Assembly: GCF_900215145.1 (NCBI RefSeq)
Contig: NZ_OBDO01000005.1
Coordinates: 62,001 to 126,000, forward strand
Direction: 5' to 3'
Origin: Geodermatophilus sabuli
GTDB taxonomy: Bacteria; Actinomycetota; Actinomycetes; Mycobacteriales; Geodermatophilaceae
Length of the DNA: 64,000 nt
Shown: positions 25,826 to 38,845 of the stretch, piece after piece
Position numbering within the stretch: position 1 is the stretch's first letter
Layout of the letters: each line of letters opens with the position of its first letter
Made by a program: the position numbers and the translations under genes
Notes under the pieces: model-generated
Told to the model about the DNA's origin: nothing
Databases searched by the model: none
The model's input: only the letters and a program-made list of their open reading frames with translations

Positions 25826-26151
25826 TCGTCGTGGGGTACGTGCTGTACACGCTGATCGGCGGGGGCGCGCTGCTGGCGCTGGCCCGGCTCGCGCTGGGCC
25901 CGTCGCTGCTGGACCGGGTGGTCGCCACCGACACGCTGCTGGTGATCATCTCTGCCGGCCTGGCGGTGTACGCCGCGCTCGAGCGGGACCCGACAGTGGT
26001 GCCGGTGCTGGTCGTCGTCTCGTTGCTGGCCTTCGTCGGGACGGTGTCGATCGCCCGCTACGTCGGCGGGATGCTCGTGCGCGCCCGCACCCCCGACGGC
26101 CGGGACCTCGGCCTGCCGGTGGCCGCCGAGGAGAGGGAGGGGGGCTCGTGA
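25822..26151 (+). CDS. mnhF: Mrp/Mnh antiporter subunit F
   Basis: 109 residues, three spans, with GPSLLDRVVATDTLLV as the family landmark. It is coupled to both neighbours by ATGA and GTGA overlaps and ends in a short charged tail. Confidence 0.92.
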   Translation: MIVVGYVLYTLIGGGALLALARLALGPSLLDRVVATDTLLVIISAGLAVYAALERDPTVVPVLVVVSLLAFVGTVSIARYVGGMLVRARTPDGRDLGLPVAAEEREGGS

Positions 26152-26558
26152 GCGGGCCGGCCGACGTCCTCGCGATCGCCTGCCTGCTGGCCGGCGCGCT
26201 GCTCTGCCTGACCGCCGGGCTGGGGCTGGTGCGCTTCCCCGACGTCCTCACCCGGATGCACGCCGGCACCAAGCCGCAGGTGCTCGGCGTGCTGCTGGTC
26301 ATGGTCGGCGGGGCGATCCGGCTCAACGGCTGGTCGGCCACCTGGATGCTGCTGCTCGTCGCGGTCTTCCAGCTGCTCACCGCCCCGGTGTCCGCGCACA
26401 TGATCAGCCGGGTGGCCTACCGCCGCCGGCACGTCCGCCGCGACCTGCTGCTCGTCGACGAGCTCGGCGACGGCAGCCACCAGGACACCGTCTACCGGGG
26501 GGACGAACCGGGTGACGCGCCACCGGAGCACCCACCGAGGTCGGTCCCCGGCGGGTGA
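26148..26558 (+). CDS. mnhG: Mrp/Mnh antiporter subunit G
   Basis: 136 residues, three spans. GLVRFPDVLTRMHAGTKPQ is the MnhG landmark. The GTG at 26148 overlaps the mnhF stop, and this is the last gene of the operon. The tail after residue 90 is hydrophilic. Its stop codon lies at the edge of a hairpin that should end the transcript. Confidence 0.93.
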   Translation: MSGPADVLAIACLLAGALLCLTAGLGLVRFPDVLTRMHAGTKPQVLGVLLVMVGGAIRLNGWSATWMLLLVAVFQLLTAPVSAHMISRVAYRRRHVRRDLLLVDELGDGSHQDTVYRGDEPGDAPPEHPPRSVPGG

Positions 26559-26588
26559 TCCCCCGCCGGGCGTGATCCCCCGCGGGGG
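26547..26588. terminator. Terminator region after mnhG
   Basis: A 9-bp stem (26547-26555 with 26562-26570) overlaps the mnhG stop and is followed by a 12-bp C/G palindrome at 26577-26588, between convergent genes. Confidence 0.65.
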
Positions 26589-26603
26589 CGACGAGCGGCC
26601 GGC

Positions 26604-27512
26604 TCAGCCGAGCTGGCCCAGCCAGAACGGCAGGCCCTGGTCGTCCCGGCAGTACGCCGACAGGCCGTAGGACTGCCGCTCGATCTCGCCGGCCTGCCCG
26701 CCGGCGGTGCGGACCGCGGCGACGGCGACCTCGATGTCGTCCACGGCGTACATCGGCACGGCCCCGAGGTCGACCACCTGGCCGCCGTGCAGGCCGACCA
26801 TCGGCGTCTGGCCCGGCGCCTCCCAGCCGTCCTCCACCCGCCCGGGGCCCATCGACCAGCCGAGCACCGCCTCGTAGAAGTCGCGGGCGCGGGCGCCGTC
26901 GGGCACGCGGAGGGTCAGGTAGACGGTGTCCCCGGGGTGGACCGGCGGGCGTGCCGCGACCGGCGACGGGGCCGGCGTCTGCAGCATCCAGCGGTGCCCG
27001 AACGGGTCGAGCACGACGCCGATGCGCCCGTACGGCGCGTCGGACGGCTCGCGCTCGACGGTCGCCCCGGCCGCGACGGCGCGCGCCACGGCGTTGTCGA
27101 CGTCGGGCACCGACAGGTGCAGGGAGACGCTGACCCGGCCGTGGTCCGGCCCGCTCAGCCCGAGCTCCGGGTACTCGTCGGCGAGGTAGAGCACCGCGCC
27201 GCCCACGTCGAGCTCGGCGTGCCCGATGCGGTCGTCGTCGGAGACGTACGGGTCACCCACCACCCGGGCGCCGAGCGCGTCGGCGTACCAGGACATCGCC
27301 GCGCGGGCGTCACGGACGGCGAGGTAGGGGATCAGCTGGGACATCGGGGCACCTCCGGCTGGATCGGTGGTCGGGGTGGGGACGGCGACCGACTGTCGGG
27401 CGAGCAGGGCACGGCGCAGCCGGTCGCGGAGCTCGGCGGCGAAGCGGGGATCGGGGTCGACCGGCGTCGGGGGCCGGCGCAGGGCCCGGAAGGGCCGCTC
27501 AGGATCGGTCAC
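26604..27512 (-). CDS. VOC family protein with sigma-linked N-terminal segment
   Basis: 302 residues if translation starts at the GTG 27512, which overlaps the sigma factor stop as GTGA. Residues 1-56 (PFRALRRPPTP, DPRFAAELRDRLRRAL) form a short helical segment, and two VOC modules follow (LIPYLAVRDARAAMSWYADAL and VYLTLRVPDGARARDFYEAVL). An internal ATG at 27344 has its own GGAGG site and would give the VOC part alone, so both forms may be made. I favour the long form because similar N-terminal segments precede VOC domains in other actinobacterial proteins I know. The ligand is unknown. Confidence 0.8.
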   Translation of the reverse strand: MTDPERPFRALRRPPTPVDPDPRFAAELRDRLRRALLARQSVAVPTPTTDPAGGAPMSQLIPYLAVRDARAAMSWYADALGARVVGDPYVSDDDRIGHAELDVGGAVLYLADEYPELGLSGPDHGRVSVSLHLSVPDVDNAVARAVAAGATVEREPSDAPYGRIGVVLDPFGHRWMLQTPAPSPVAARPPVHPGDTVYLTLRVPDGARARDFYEAVLGWSMGPGRVEDGWEAPGQTPMVGLHGGQVVDLGAVPMYAVDDIEVAVAAVRTAGGQAGEIERQSYGLSAYCRDDQGLPFWLGQLG

Positions 27513-28036
27513 CGGGCACCTCCCGTGGACTCGTAGGCGCGACGGAAGGCGGTGCGGGCGCGGACCAGCAGCGCCTCGGTGGCGTGCACGGTGCGGCCCA
27601 GGAGTGCGGCGACCCGCGGCACGGGCAGGTCGTCGACGTAGCGGAGGGTGAGCGCGGCCCGGTGCTGTGGGCTGAGCTGCTCGAGCACCTGCTCGGTGCG
27701 CAGGGCGTCGAGCTCGACGTCCCACGGGTCCTCGGCCCGGTCCGCCTCCTGGAGCAGGTGCAGGCTGCGCTGCTCGCGCTCCCGCCGCCGCCAGTGGTCG
27801 ACCAGCTTGTGCCGGGCGGTGCCGATCAGCCACGGCACCGTGACCGGGGTGCCGCCACCGGCCTGCGCCTGGACGGCAGCGAGGAAGGTCTCGGCGGTGA
27901 GGTCCTCGGCGAGCGCCCGGTGGCCGCAGCGGGCGAGCAGGTAGCCGTACACCTCGGGCAGCGCCCGGTCGTAGAGGGACAGCAGCCCGGGGTCGGGCGG
28001 TGGTGCCACCGCGCGCGACCCCGGGCTGCTGCTCAC
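27509..28036 (-). CDS. ECF-type RNA polymerase sigma factor
   Basis: 175 residues. Region 2 is visible as LYDRALPEVYGYLLARCG and LAEDLTAETFLAAV, and region 4 as LSPQHRAALTLRYVDDLPV with the recognition helix near RVAALLGRTVHATEALL. The GTG at 28036 follows GGAGG closely; a GTG further upstream (28078) has no site. There is no anti-sigma gene. The coupled downstream product is a two-domain VOC protein, which may act as sensor or target; that is inferred only from the stop/start overlap. Confidence 0.9.
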   Translation of the reverse strand: MSSSPGSRAVAPPPDPGLLSLYDRALPEVYGYLLARCGHRALAEDLTAETFLAAVQAQAGGGTPVTVPWLIGTARHKLVDHWRRREREQRSLHLLQEADRAEDPWDVELDALRTEQVLEQLSPQHRAALTLRYVDDLPVPRVAALLGRTVHATEALLVRARTAFRRAYESTGGAR

Positions 28037-28090
28037 ACCCCTCCGTCGTCCGGGCTCGGGGTTCTCCGACGCCCTCACCCGGACTTCCTA

Positions 28091-29866
<1,776 letters not shown>

Positions 29867-29911
29867 TCAGCTCCGGTGGGGCGGTCAGCGAGCGCCGGGG
29901 ACGCGCGGACT

Positions 29912-29952
29912 CCGCGGCGAGGGAGCCGACCTAGGAGAGGGCCTCGCCGCGG
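29912..29952 (-). promoter_or_regulatory. leuA attenuator stem
   Basis: An 11-bp perfect stem pairs 29912-29922 with 29942-29952. The upstream arm lies within the end of the leader peptide reading frame and the leader stop codon lies in the 19-base loop, so ribosome position on the leader can decide whether the stem forms. Confidence 0.6.
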
Positions 29953-29978
29953 CGGGTAAGCAGGAGGCAGCCGCGCAC
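29931..29978 (-). CDS. leuA leader peptide
   Basis: Fifteen codons from GTG at 29978 give MRGCLLLTRRGEALS: three consecutive Leu codons followed by the RRGEA tail. A TACCGT hexamer at 29985-29990 ends six bases before the GTG, and no ribosome binding site is seen, so the transcript is probably leaderless. Stalling at the Leu codons when charged tRNA-Leu is scarce would keep the ribosome short of the stem at 29912-29952. Attenuation upstream of actinobacterial leuA is known; this copy is my own reading. Confidence 0.65.
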   Translation of the reverse strand: MRGCLLLTRRGEALS

Positions 29979-30295
29979 GTGCCCACGGTAGCAGCGGATC
30001 TGGCCAGGTCGCAGCCACCGGGGCAGTCGGGCACGTGCACCGGCGGGTCGGAGCGGTCGTCGAGTCCGTCGCAGTCCGGCGCGCCGTCGCAGCGGAACAG
30101 CAGGTCGACGCCGTTCCTCGACGCCGGCGAGGAACCGCCGCTGCCGCTCCTCCGCCGCCGCGCGCGACTGCTCGGCCCGGCGTGCCGCGGGCGCTGCCCG
30201 GGCGAGTGCCACCACCGCAGCGGACGGCGACCGCGCGGCGACGGCCGACAGCGGCCGGCACCGCGCCTGACCGCGACGCGCGGCCGGCCGGAGGC
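29979..30295. other. Spacer between phospholipase D-like gene and leuA leader
   Basis: This stretch holds no convincing gene. On the minus strand one frame gives an Ala/Arg/Glu-rich helix (SRAAAEERQRRFLAG). A different frame then gives a Cys/Asp-rich stretch (FRCDGAPDCDGLDD) with strongly GC-biased third positions, so a decayed or frameshifted small gene is possible. Confidence 0.3.
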
Positions 30296-31888
30296 TCAGA
30301 ACCGGCCGGCCCGCCGCATCCGCCACGGGCGGCCGTCGGGGTCGTCGACGAGCCGGTAGACCGGCGTGGCCCACAGGCGGGTGAGCCGCGACAGCGTCTC
30401 GGCGGAGTGCACCCGCAGCCGCCCGGGCGGGCGCGGGCCGCGGCGGCCGCCGGCGTGCCAGGCGTCGAGGGCCTCGGCCCGCGACGTCAGCGTCGCGACG
30501 AACCGCTCGGGGTCCAGCAGCGCCTCGTCCTCGGCGCCGTCCGGGTCCAGGTCGCAGTGCTCCCGGCCCAGACGCAGGCGCAGGTCGCGGGCGAACACGC
30601 GGGCCCCCTCACCGTCACCGCGCGGGTCCCGGGGCTCCCGGGGATCGCGGGTCGTGTCCAGCACCGCTGAGGACAGCTCGCTGTCGTGCGTCCACGAGCG
30701 GCGGTTGAAGTTGTCGCTGCCCACGCTGGCCCACACGTCGTCGACGACGCAGACCTTCGCGTGCACGTAGACCGGCGTGCCCTCCTGGTTCTCCACGTCG
30801 AACACGTGCACCCGGTCACGCCCGGCCCGCCGGCACATCTCGATCGCCTGCCACCGCCCCACGTACTGCGGCCGCTCGGCGAACGCGCCGTCCTGGTCGG
30901 GCACCCGTGGCACCACCACGACCAGGTGCAGCCGGGGGTTGTCGCGCAGTGCCTCGGCGAACAGCCGGGCCACCTCTCCGGACCACATGTACTGGTCCTC
31001 CAGGTAGACCAGCCGGGTCGCCCGGCGAACCGCCTTCGAGTAGCCCCGCGCCACCGACCGCTCGCCGCGCGGCGCGAAGTCGTACGGCGGCCGGATCGCC
31101 GGGTAGGTCCGCAGCGTCTGCACCACGTGCGGGCCGGCCTCCGGGGGCGGGGGCAGCTGCGGGGGCAGTGGTGGCGGGTCCAGCCGGGCGTGCCGCAGCC
31201 GGTCGTGCACCCAGGCCAGCGGGTTGCCCGAGTCGGCGTTGGTCGGGTCCTCCCACCGCTCCCGGAACACCGTGTCCAGCACCGCCACCGCCGGGCCGCG
31301 CAGCATCAGCTGCACGTCGTGCCAGGGCGGCCGCTCCCCGTAGGCCCTCGCCATCGCCAGCGGCTGGGGGTCGCCGGCGTGCGTGGCGTCGTCCCGGCGG
31401 CTGTGGCACAGGTCGATCCCGCCGGCGAACGCGACGTCCCGCGACGGGTCGTCCCGGTGCCGCAGCACGACGAGCTTCTGGTGGTGGCTCCCGCCGCGGC
31501 GGACCCGCTGGTCGAGCACCACCTGCCCGCCGTCGTGCTCCACCTCGTCGTCCAGGGCGCGGTTCTCGGCGCCGCTGAAGGACATCGCGTCGATGTGCGA
31601 ACGCCACACCAGCCCGCGCACGGCCACCCCGCGGCGCAGCGCCTCCTCGAACAGCTCGGCCACCGTCGGGCCGTTCTCGCGCAGCCGCTCGTCGGGGTCG
31701 CCGCGCCAGTCGGTGAACCAGAGCTGGTCGCCCTCGCCGAGTGTCTCGACCTCGGTGACCAGTCGGTCGAAGTACTCGACCCCGTGGACCAGCGGTTCGG
31801 CGAGGTTGCCCGCCGTCCAGGCGGGCAGGGCCGTGGCCGGGTTGCCCCGCTCCTCGGCCGTCAGCAGCCACCGCTCCGGATCCTCCAC
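30296..31888 (-). CDS. Phospholipase D-like protein
   Basis: 530 residues with the two HKD half-sites of the PLD superfamily: [13 protein letters not shown] near residue 160 and [11 protein letters not shown] near residue 390, followed by [12 protein letters not shown] as in cardiolipin synthases and PLDs. A proline-rich loop ([15 protein letters not shown]) lies between the halves. No signal peptide or membrane span is visible, so it appears cytoplasmic. I chose GTG at 31888 as the first start after non-coding-looking sequence; no ribosome binding site is seen. The substrate is not known. Confidence 0.85.
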   Translation of the reverse strand: MEDPERWLLTAEERGNPATALPAWTAGNLAEPLVHGVEYFDRLVTEVETLGEGDQLWFTDWRGDPDERLRENGPTVAELFEEALRRGVAVRGLVWRSHIDAMSFSGAENRALDDEVEHDGGQVVLDQRVRRGGSHHQKLVVLRHRDDPSRDVAFAGGIDLCHSRRDDATHAGDPQPLAMARAYGERPPWHDVQLMLRGPAVAVLDTVFRERWEDPTNADSGNPLAWVHDRLRHARLDPPPLPPQLPPPPEAGPHVVQTLRTYPAIRPPYDFAPRGERSVARGYSKAVRRATRLVYLEDQYMWSGEVARLFAEALRDNPRLHLVVVVPRVPDQDGAFAERPQYVGRWQAIEMCRRAGRDRVHVFDVENQEGTPVYVHAKVCVVDDVWASVGSDNFNRRSWTHDSELSSAVLDTTRDPREPRDPRGDGEGARVFARDLRLRLGREHCDLDPDGAEDEALLDPERFVATLTSRAEALDAWHAGGRRGPRPPGRLRVHSAETLSRLTRLWATPVYRLVDDPDGRPWRMRRAGRF

Positions 31889-31945
31889 ATGGTGATCACA
31901 TCGCCCCGACCCGGGGCGCGCAAGCACGCCGGGCGCGGACGTCGG

Positions 31946-31951
31946 TAGCCT
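31946..31951 (+). promoter_or_regulatory. -10 element for leaderless lysC-asd transcript
   Basis: TAGCCT ends eight bases before the GTG of lysC, and no ribosome binding site is present. Confidence 0.5.
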
Positions 31952-31959
31952 GTGGACCC

Positions 31960-34331
<2,372 letters not shown>

Positions 34332-34335
<4 letters not shown>

Positions 34336-36167
34336 GGCCGGACGTTCCGCAGCGCGAAGCTGAGCGCGACCTCGACCTGGCGGATGGTCTCCTCGATGAC
34401 CAGCGAGCCGTGGCCCGCGTCGAACCGGTACACCTCGTGCGGCTTCCCCAGCCGCTGCAGCTCGCCCAGGTAGTTGTCGATCTGCCGGATGGGGCAGCGG
34501 GGGTCGTTGGCCCCCGCGACCACCAGCACCGGCGCGCGGACGGCGTCGACGTAGGTGATCGGGGAGGAGCGGACGTAGACGTCACGCACCTCCTCCGGAG
34601 AGCCGCCGAACAGCGCGCGGTCGTAGGCCCGCAGGCCCTCCATCTCGTCCTCGTAGGCGGCCAGGTAGTCCGCGACCGGCACCTCGGCGATCCCCGCGGC
34701 CCAGCGCTCCGGCTGCGTGCCCAGCCCCAGGAGCGTGAGGAAGCCACCCCACGACCCCCCGGACAGCAGCGCCCGCGACGGGTCCACGAACCCCTCGGCC
34801 ACCAGGGCGTCGTACACGGCGGCGACGTCCTCCAGTTCCGTGAGCCCGGGACGGCCGGTGAGGGCGTCCCGCCAGACGCTGCCGTAGCCGGTCGAGCCCC
34901 GGTAGTTGACGTGCACGACCGCGTACCCGGCGTCGACGTAGGCGGCGCGGCGGGCGCGGTAGGAGTCGTCGTCGGCGGCCTCCGGACCGCCGTGCACCAG
35001 GAACGCGGTGGCGTACGGCGCGGGCCCCGCCGGCCGGACGACGAGGGCGTGGACGTCCCCGCCCGGGCCGGGCACCCAGCGGTCCTCCACCGGGTAGGCG
35101 GCCGGCGGCTCCTCGCCCGGCGCGGCCAGCACGACCGGCCCGTCGGCCCGCCGGATCACCGGCGGGCGCTCGGCGTTGGACCAGGCCAGCTCCACCGTGC
35201 CGTCGGGGCGCGCGGTGGCCCCGCGGACGACGCCGTGGGGGGTGTCCAGCTGCTGCAGCGCCCCGGTGGCCAGGTCGTAGCGGTACAGCTCACTGCGCGC
35301 GGCGTGGTCGTGGCCCACCAGCAGCGCCGAGCCGTCGGGGTACCAGCCGGCGGTCACGTCCCCGGGCAGGTCGAGGACGATCTCGGTCTCGGTGTCGGTG
35401 CCGACGTCCCAGACCAGCAGCTCCTCCCGCCCGCGCCGCTCGTGGCCGACCAGCAGCCGCCGGTCGCCGGGCAGGGGGACGAACTCCAGCGCGTGCAGTC
35501 CGCGCCCCTCGCCGTCCCACTTCTCGGCGACCACGGCCTCGTCGGAGGCCTGCAGCACCCGCAGCGCCGGGTAGCGGGGGTCACCGTGCTCGGAGTGCGA
35601 GATGACCAGCAGGTCCTCGTCGTGGGTCAGCGCGTCGACCGAGGCGGGGTCCTCGTGCCGGTAGACCACCCGCGGCGTCCCGCCCGCCGGGGCCAGCCAC
35701 AGCTCCGAGCCGTCGTCGGTGGAGCGGCCGACGGCGACCACCCGCGTGCCGATCTCCAGGCCCGCCGGGTAGGCCGGTCCGACCTCGGGGACGGCGACCC
35801 GGTCGTCGCCACCGGCGAAGGGCTGCACCATCCAGACGCCGAACTCGTCGCCGTCGGTGTCGGCGAACCACCAGATGGTCTCGCCGTCGGGGCTCAGGGT
35901 GCCGATGAGCGTGCCGTTGGCGCGGTCGGTGGCCTGCCGGTGGGCGTCGGTGGTCCGGTCCCAGGCGTACTGCTCGATGACGCCGCTGACGTCGGAGGAG
36001 TACAGGCAGCGGTGCGGGGCGTCGCGGGCCCACTCGGGCAGGCTGACCCGTGGCGCGCGGAACCGGGCCTGCCACCGGGCGGTGACCTCGGGCGGGAGGA
36101 TGGCGGCGGAGGGCGTCGGCGTCTCGGGGATGATCACGCCGGACTCGGCGGCGGGCTCGGCACTCAC
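34332..36167 (-). CDS. S9 family prolyl-oligopeptidase-type peptidase
   Basis: 611 residues: an N-terminal WD/beta-propeller region and a C-terminal alpha/beta hydrolase domain. The catalytic triad can be placed at Ser472 (GGSWGGF), Asp555 (VAGANDPRC) and His586 (DAGHGS). The GTG at 36167 follows GAGGAGACC. No signal peptide is evident, so it should cleave short peptides in the cytoplasm. The ribosome binding site lies within a dispersed spacer repeat. Confidence 0.92.
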
Positions 36168-36246
36168 GCGGTCTCCTCGCTGGCGCTCGTCGCCGCGTTC
36201 GTGCGGCACTGCTGTGTCATGGGGAGCTCGCGAGCTCGCTCCCTGC

Positions 36247-37326
36247 TCATCTTCCCCCGGCGCCGGCACCCGCCTGCGCGGCGACCCCGGGGTGCTCCAC
36301 CGCGGCGTCGCGCACGTCACCGATCAGCCGCTCGAGGACGTCCTCCAGGGCCACGACGCCGACGGTGGCGCCGTCCCGGACGACGTGGCCGAGGTGGGCG
36401 CCCTGGGTGCGCATCTCGGAGAGCACGTCAGGCAGCCCGGCGTGGGGGGCCAGCGGCACCAGCGGGGTGATGAGGTCGTCGCCGATCGGCCGGTCGCGGT
36501 CGGCGTCCCCCACGCCGAGCACGTCCTTCACGTGCACGAACCCCAGCAGCGCGCCGTCCTCGCCGCGCACCGGGTAGCGGCTGAAGCCGTGCTCGGCGAC
36601 GACGCCCTCCAGCCGGCGCGGCGTCGTCGCCCGGGGCACGGTCACCACGTGGTCCAGCGGCAGCAGCACCGACTCGACCTCGTGCTGCTCGAACGTCAGC
36701 GCCCCTGCGGCGAGCTCGCTGACCTCGGTACCCAGCAGCCCCTGTTTCCGGGACTGGGTGATCATCGAGCGGATCTCGGCCTCGTCGAAGCTGGCGGTCA
36801 CCTCGTCGGTGGGCTGGACGCCGAAGAGCCGGACGAACGCGTTGGCCACGGTGTTGAAGAACCAGATGAACGGCTTGAGCAGCCGCACCAGCGCCGCCAG
36901 CGGTGGCCCCAGCGCGAGCGCGGCGCGGTCCGGGCCGGCGATGGTGACGTTCTTGGGCACCATCTCCCCGAGCACCATGTGCAGCACCGTCACGATCGAC
37001 AGGGCGATCACCAGCGCGATCGGGTGCAGCAGCCCTTCGGGGACGCCGAGAGCCGCCATCGGCGCCTCGATGAGGTGGGCGACCGCCGGCTCGCCGACCG
37101 CGCCCAGACCCAGCGAGCACAGCGTGATGCCCAACTGCGCGCCGGCCATCATCTGGGAGACGTTGCGCATCGCGGCGAGGGTCTTGACCGCGCGCGAGGA
37201 GCCGGCGTCGGCGCGCGGCTCGATCTGGTCGACGCGGGCGGACACCAGGGCGAACTCCGCAGCCACGAAGAACGCGTTGCCCAGCAGCAGCGCGACCAGG
37301 ACCAGCAGGCTGACGGCGTCGCTCAT
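36247..37326 (-). CDS. CNNM/HlyC-type membrane protein with CBS pair, no C-terminal CorC domain
   Basis: 359 residues. An N-terminal DUF21 (CNNM) membrane domain with three to four spans includes MAGAQLGITLCSLGLGAVGEP and VLGEMVPKNV, followed by a CBS pair (FVHVKDVLG, GVVALEDVLERLIGD). Unlike its upstream partner it ends soon after the second CBS domain, without the transporter-associated CorC_HlyC domain. These proteins are implicated in Mg2+/Co2+ handling. The start overlaps the upstream stop (ATGA), so the two are probably subunits of one complex. Confidence 0.9.
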   Translation of the reverse strand: MSDAVSLLVLVALLLGNAFFVAAEFALVSARVDQIEPRADAGSSRAVKTLAAMRNVSQMMAGAQLGITLCSLGLGAVGEPAVAHLIEAPMAALGVPEGLLHPIALVIALSIVTVLHMVLGEMVPKNVTIAGPDRAALALGPPLAALVRLLKPFIWFFNTVANAFVRLFGVQPTDEVTASFDEAEIRSMITQSRKQGLLGTEVSELAAGALTFEQHEVESVLLPLDHVVTVPRATTPRRLEGVVAEHGFSRYPVRGEDGALLGFVHVKDVLGVGDADRDRPIGDDLITPLVPLAPHAGLPDVLSEMRTQGAHLGHVVRDGATVGVVALEDVLERLIGDVRDAAVEHPGVAAQAGAGAGGR

Positions 37327-38636
37327 GCCGCCACCTCGACGGGCACGTCGACCCGCTCGGCGCGCACCCGCGCCACCCGCCGGCCGTCGAGGCTCTCCAC
37401 GACGAGCCGGGCGCCCTCGAGGTCCACGGTGTCACCCACCTCGGGCAGCCGCTGCAGCCGCTCGGCGAGGAACCCGGCCAGCGTCTCGTAGCGGCCCTCG
37501 GGGACCGGCACCCCGGTGCGGTCGCGCACCTCGTCGGGGCGCAGCAGCCCGGACAGCAACCAGGTCTCGTCGTCGGCCCTGCGCAGCATGCGCAGCGGCC
37601 GGTCGGTCTCGTCGGAGATCTCGCCGACGAGTTCCTCCACGATGTCCTCCAGCGTCACCACGCCGTGGGTGGCGCCCCACTCGTCGACGACCACGGCGAT
37701 CTGCAGGCCCTGTTCGCGGAGCAGGTCCATCAGCCGCTCCAGCTGCAGGGACGACGGGACCGCGAGCACCGGCGCGGCCAGCTCGCCGGCGGTGCGGGTG
37801 GACCGCTCCGCCTCGGGGACGGCCACGGCGTGCTTGACGTGCACCACGCCGGTGACCTCGTCGAGGTCGGCGCCGTAGACGGGGAAGCGGGACTTCCCCG
37901 ACTCGACGGACACGGCGATCACGTCGGCCGCGGTGGCGCCGGCCCGCAGGGCCCACAACCGCGTGCGCGGCGTCATGACGTCGGTGGCGAACTTCTGCCG
38001 CAACGCCAGTGAGCGCTGCAGCAGCCGCGCGGCGACCGGGGAGAGGTCGCCCTCCTCGGCGGAGCGACGGGCCACGGCCGCCAGCTCGTCGGCGCCGCGA
38101 GCGGCGTCCAGCTCCTCCCGGGGCTCGATGCCCAGCCTGCGGACGATCGCGTTGGCCACCCTCTGCAGCCCGTTCACCACGGGGCCGGACACCCGGGTGA
38201 AGGCCCGCATGCCCGGGGCGACGACGGCGGCCACGGCCAGCGGGTTGGCGATCGCCAGGTTCTTGGGACCGAGCTCGCCGAGCAGCATCTGCAGCACGGT
38301 CGCCAGGGCCAGGGCCAGACCGTAGGAGACGCCGGTGACCGCGCCGTCGGACAGACCGAGGGCCTCCAGCGGGCCGTGCAGCAGGTGCCCCAGGGCGGGC
38401 TCGGCGAGGTACCCGACGACCAGCGTGGTGAGGGTGATCCCCAGCTGGGCGGCCGACAGCTGGGTGGACAGCGAGCGCAGCGCCTTCACCACCCCGTGAG
38501 CGCGCCGGTCCCCGCCGGCCGCGGCCTCCTCGACCCGGCCGCGGTCCACGGTGGTCAGGGAGAACTCGGCGGCCACGAAGAAGCCGGTCAGCGCGGTCAG
38601 CGCCACGGCGGCGAGGAGGAGCAGCCACTCGGTCAT
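37323..38636 (-). CDS. CNNM/HlyC-type membrane protein with CBS pair and CorC domain
   Basis: 437 residues. The DUF21 membrane domain shows LSAAQLGITLTTLVVGYLAEP and LLGELGPKNLAIANP; a CBS pair follows (TGVVHVKHAV, GVVTLEDIVEELVGE), then a C-terminal CorC_HlyC domain (YETLAGFLAERL to VRAERVDVPVE). A GGGGAGAG site precedes the ATG at 38636. It is the first gene of the pair and lies just downstream of tRNA-Pro. Confidence 0.92.
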   Translation of the reverse strand: MTEWLLLLAAVALTALTGFFVAAEFSLTTVDRGRVEEAAAGGDRRAHGVVKALRSLSTQLSAAQLGITLTTLVVGYLAEPALGHLLHGPLEALGLSDGAVTGVSYGLALALATVLQMLLGELGPKNLAIANPLAVAAVVAPGMRAFTRVSGPVVNGLQRVANAIVRRLGIEPREELDAARGADELAAVARRSAEEGDLSPVAARLLQRSLALRQKFATDVMTPRTRLWALRAGATAADVIAVSVESGKSRFPVYGADLDEVTGVVHVKHAVAVPEAERSTRTAGELAAPVLAVPSSLQLERLMDLLREQGLQIAVVVDEWGATHGVVTLEDIVEELVGEISDETDRPLRMLRRADDETWLLSGLLRPDEVRDRTGVPVPEGRYETLAGFLAERLQRLPEVGDTVDLEGARLVVESLDGRRVARVRAERVDVPVEVAA

Positions 38637-38704
38637 CGCTCTCCCCGGTGCCCCGGCGGCGAGCCGCCGAACCCCGGACACCCGGCACCCGACCCGGGAG
38701 ACGA

Positions 38705-38734
38705 CTCAGGGGCCGCCTCGCGGCGGCCCCTGAG
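38705..38734 (-). terminator. Terminator after tRNA-Pro
   Basis: A perfect 13-bp stem (38705-38717 with 38722-38734) with a TCGC loop lies three bases past the tRNA 3' end in the direction of transcription. Confidence 0.75.
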
Positions 38735-38736
38735 CA

Positions 38737-38814
<78 letters not shown>

Positions 38815-38845
38815 AGGTACGCGTCGAGTCTAGCCGACGCCGATC

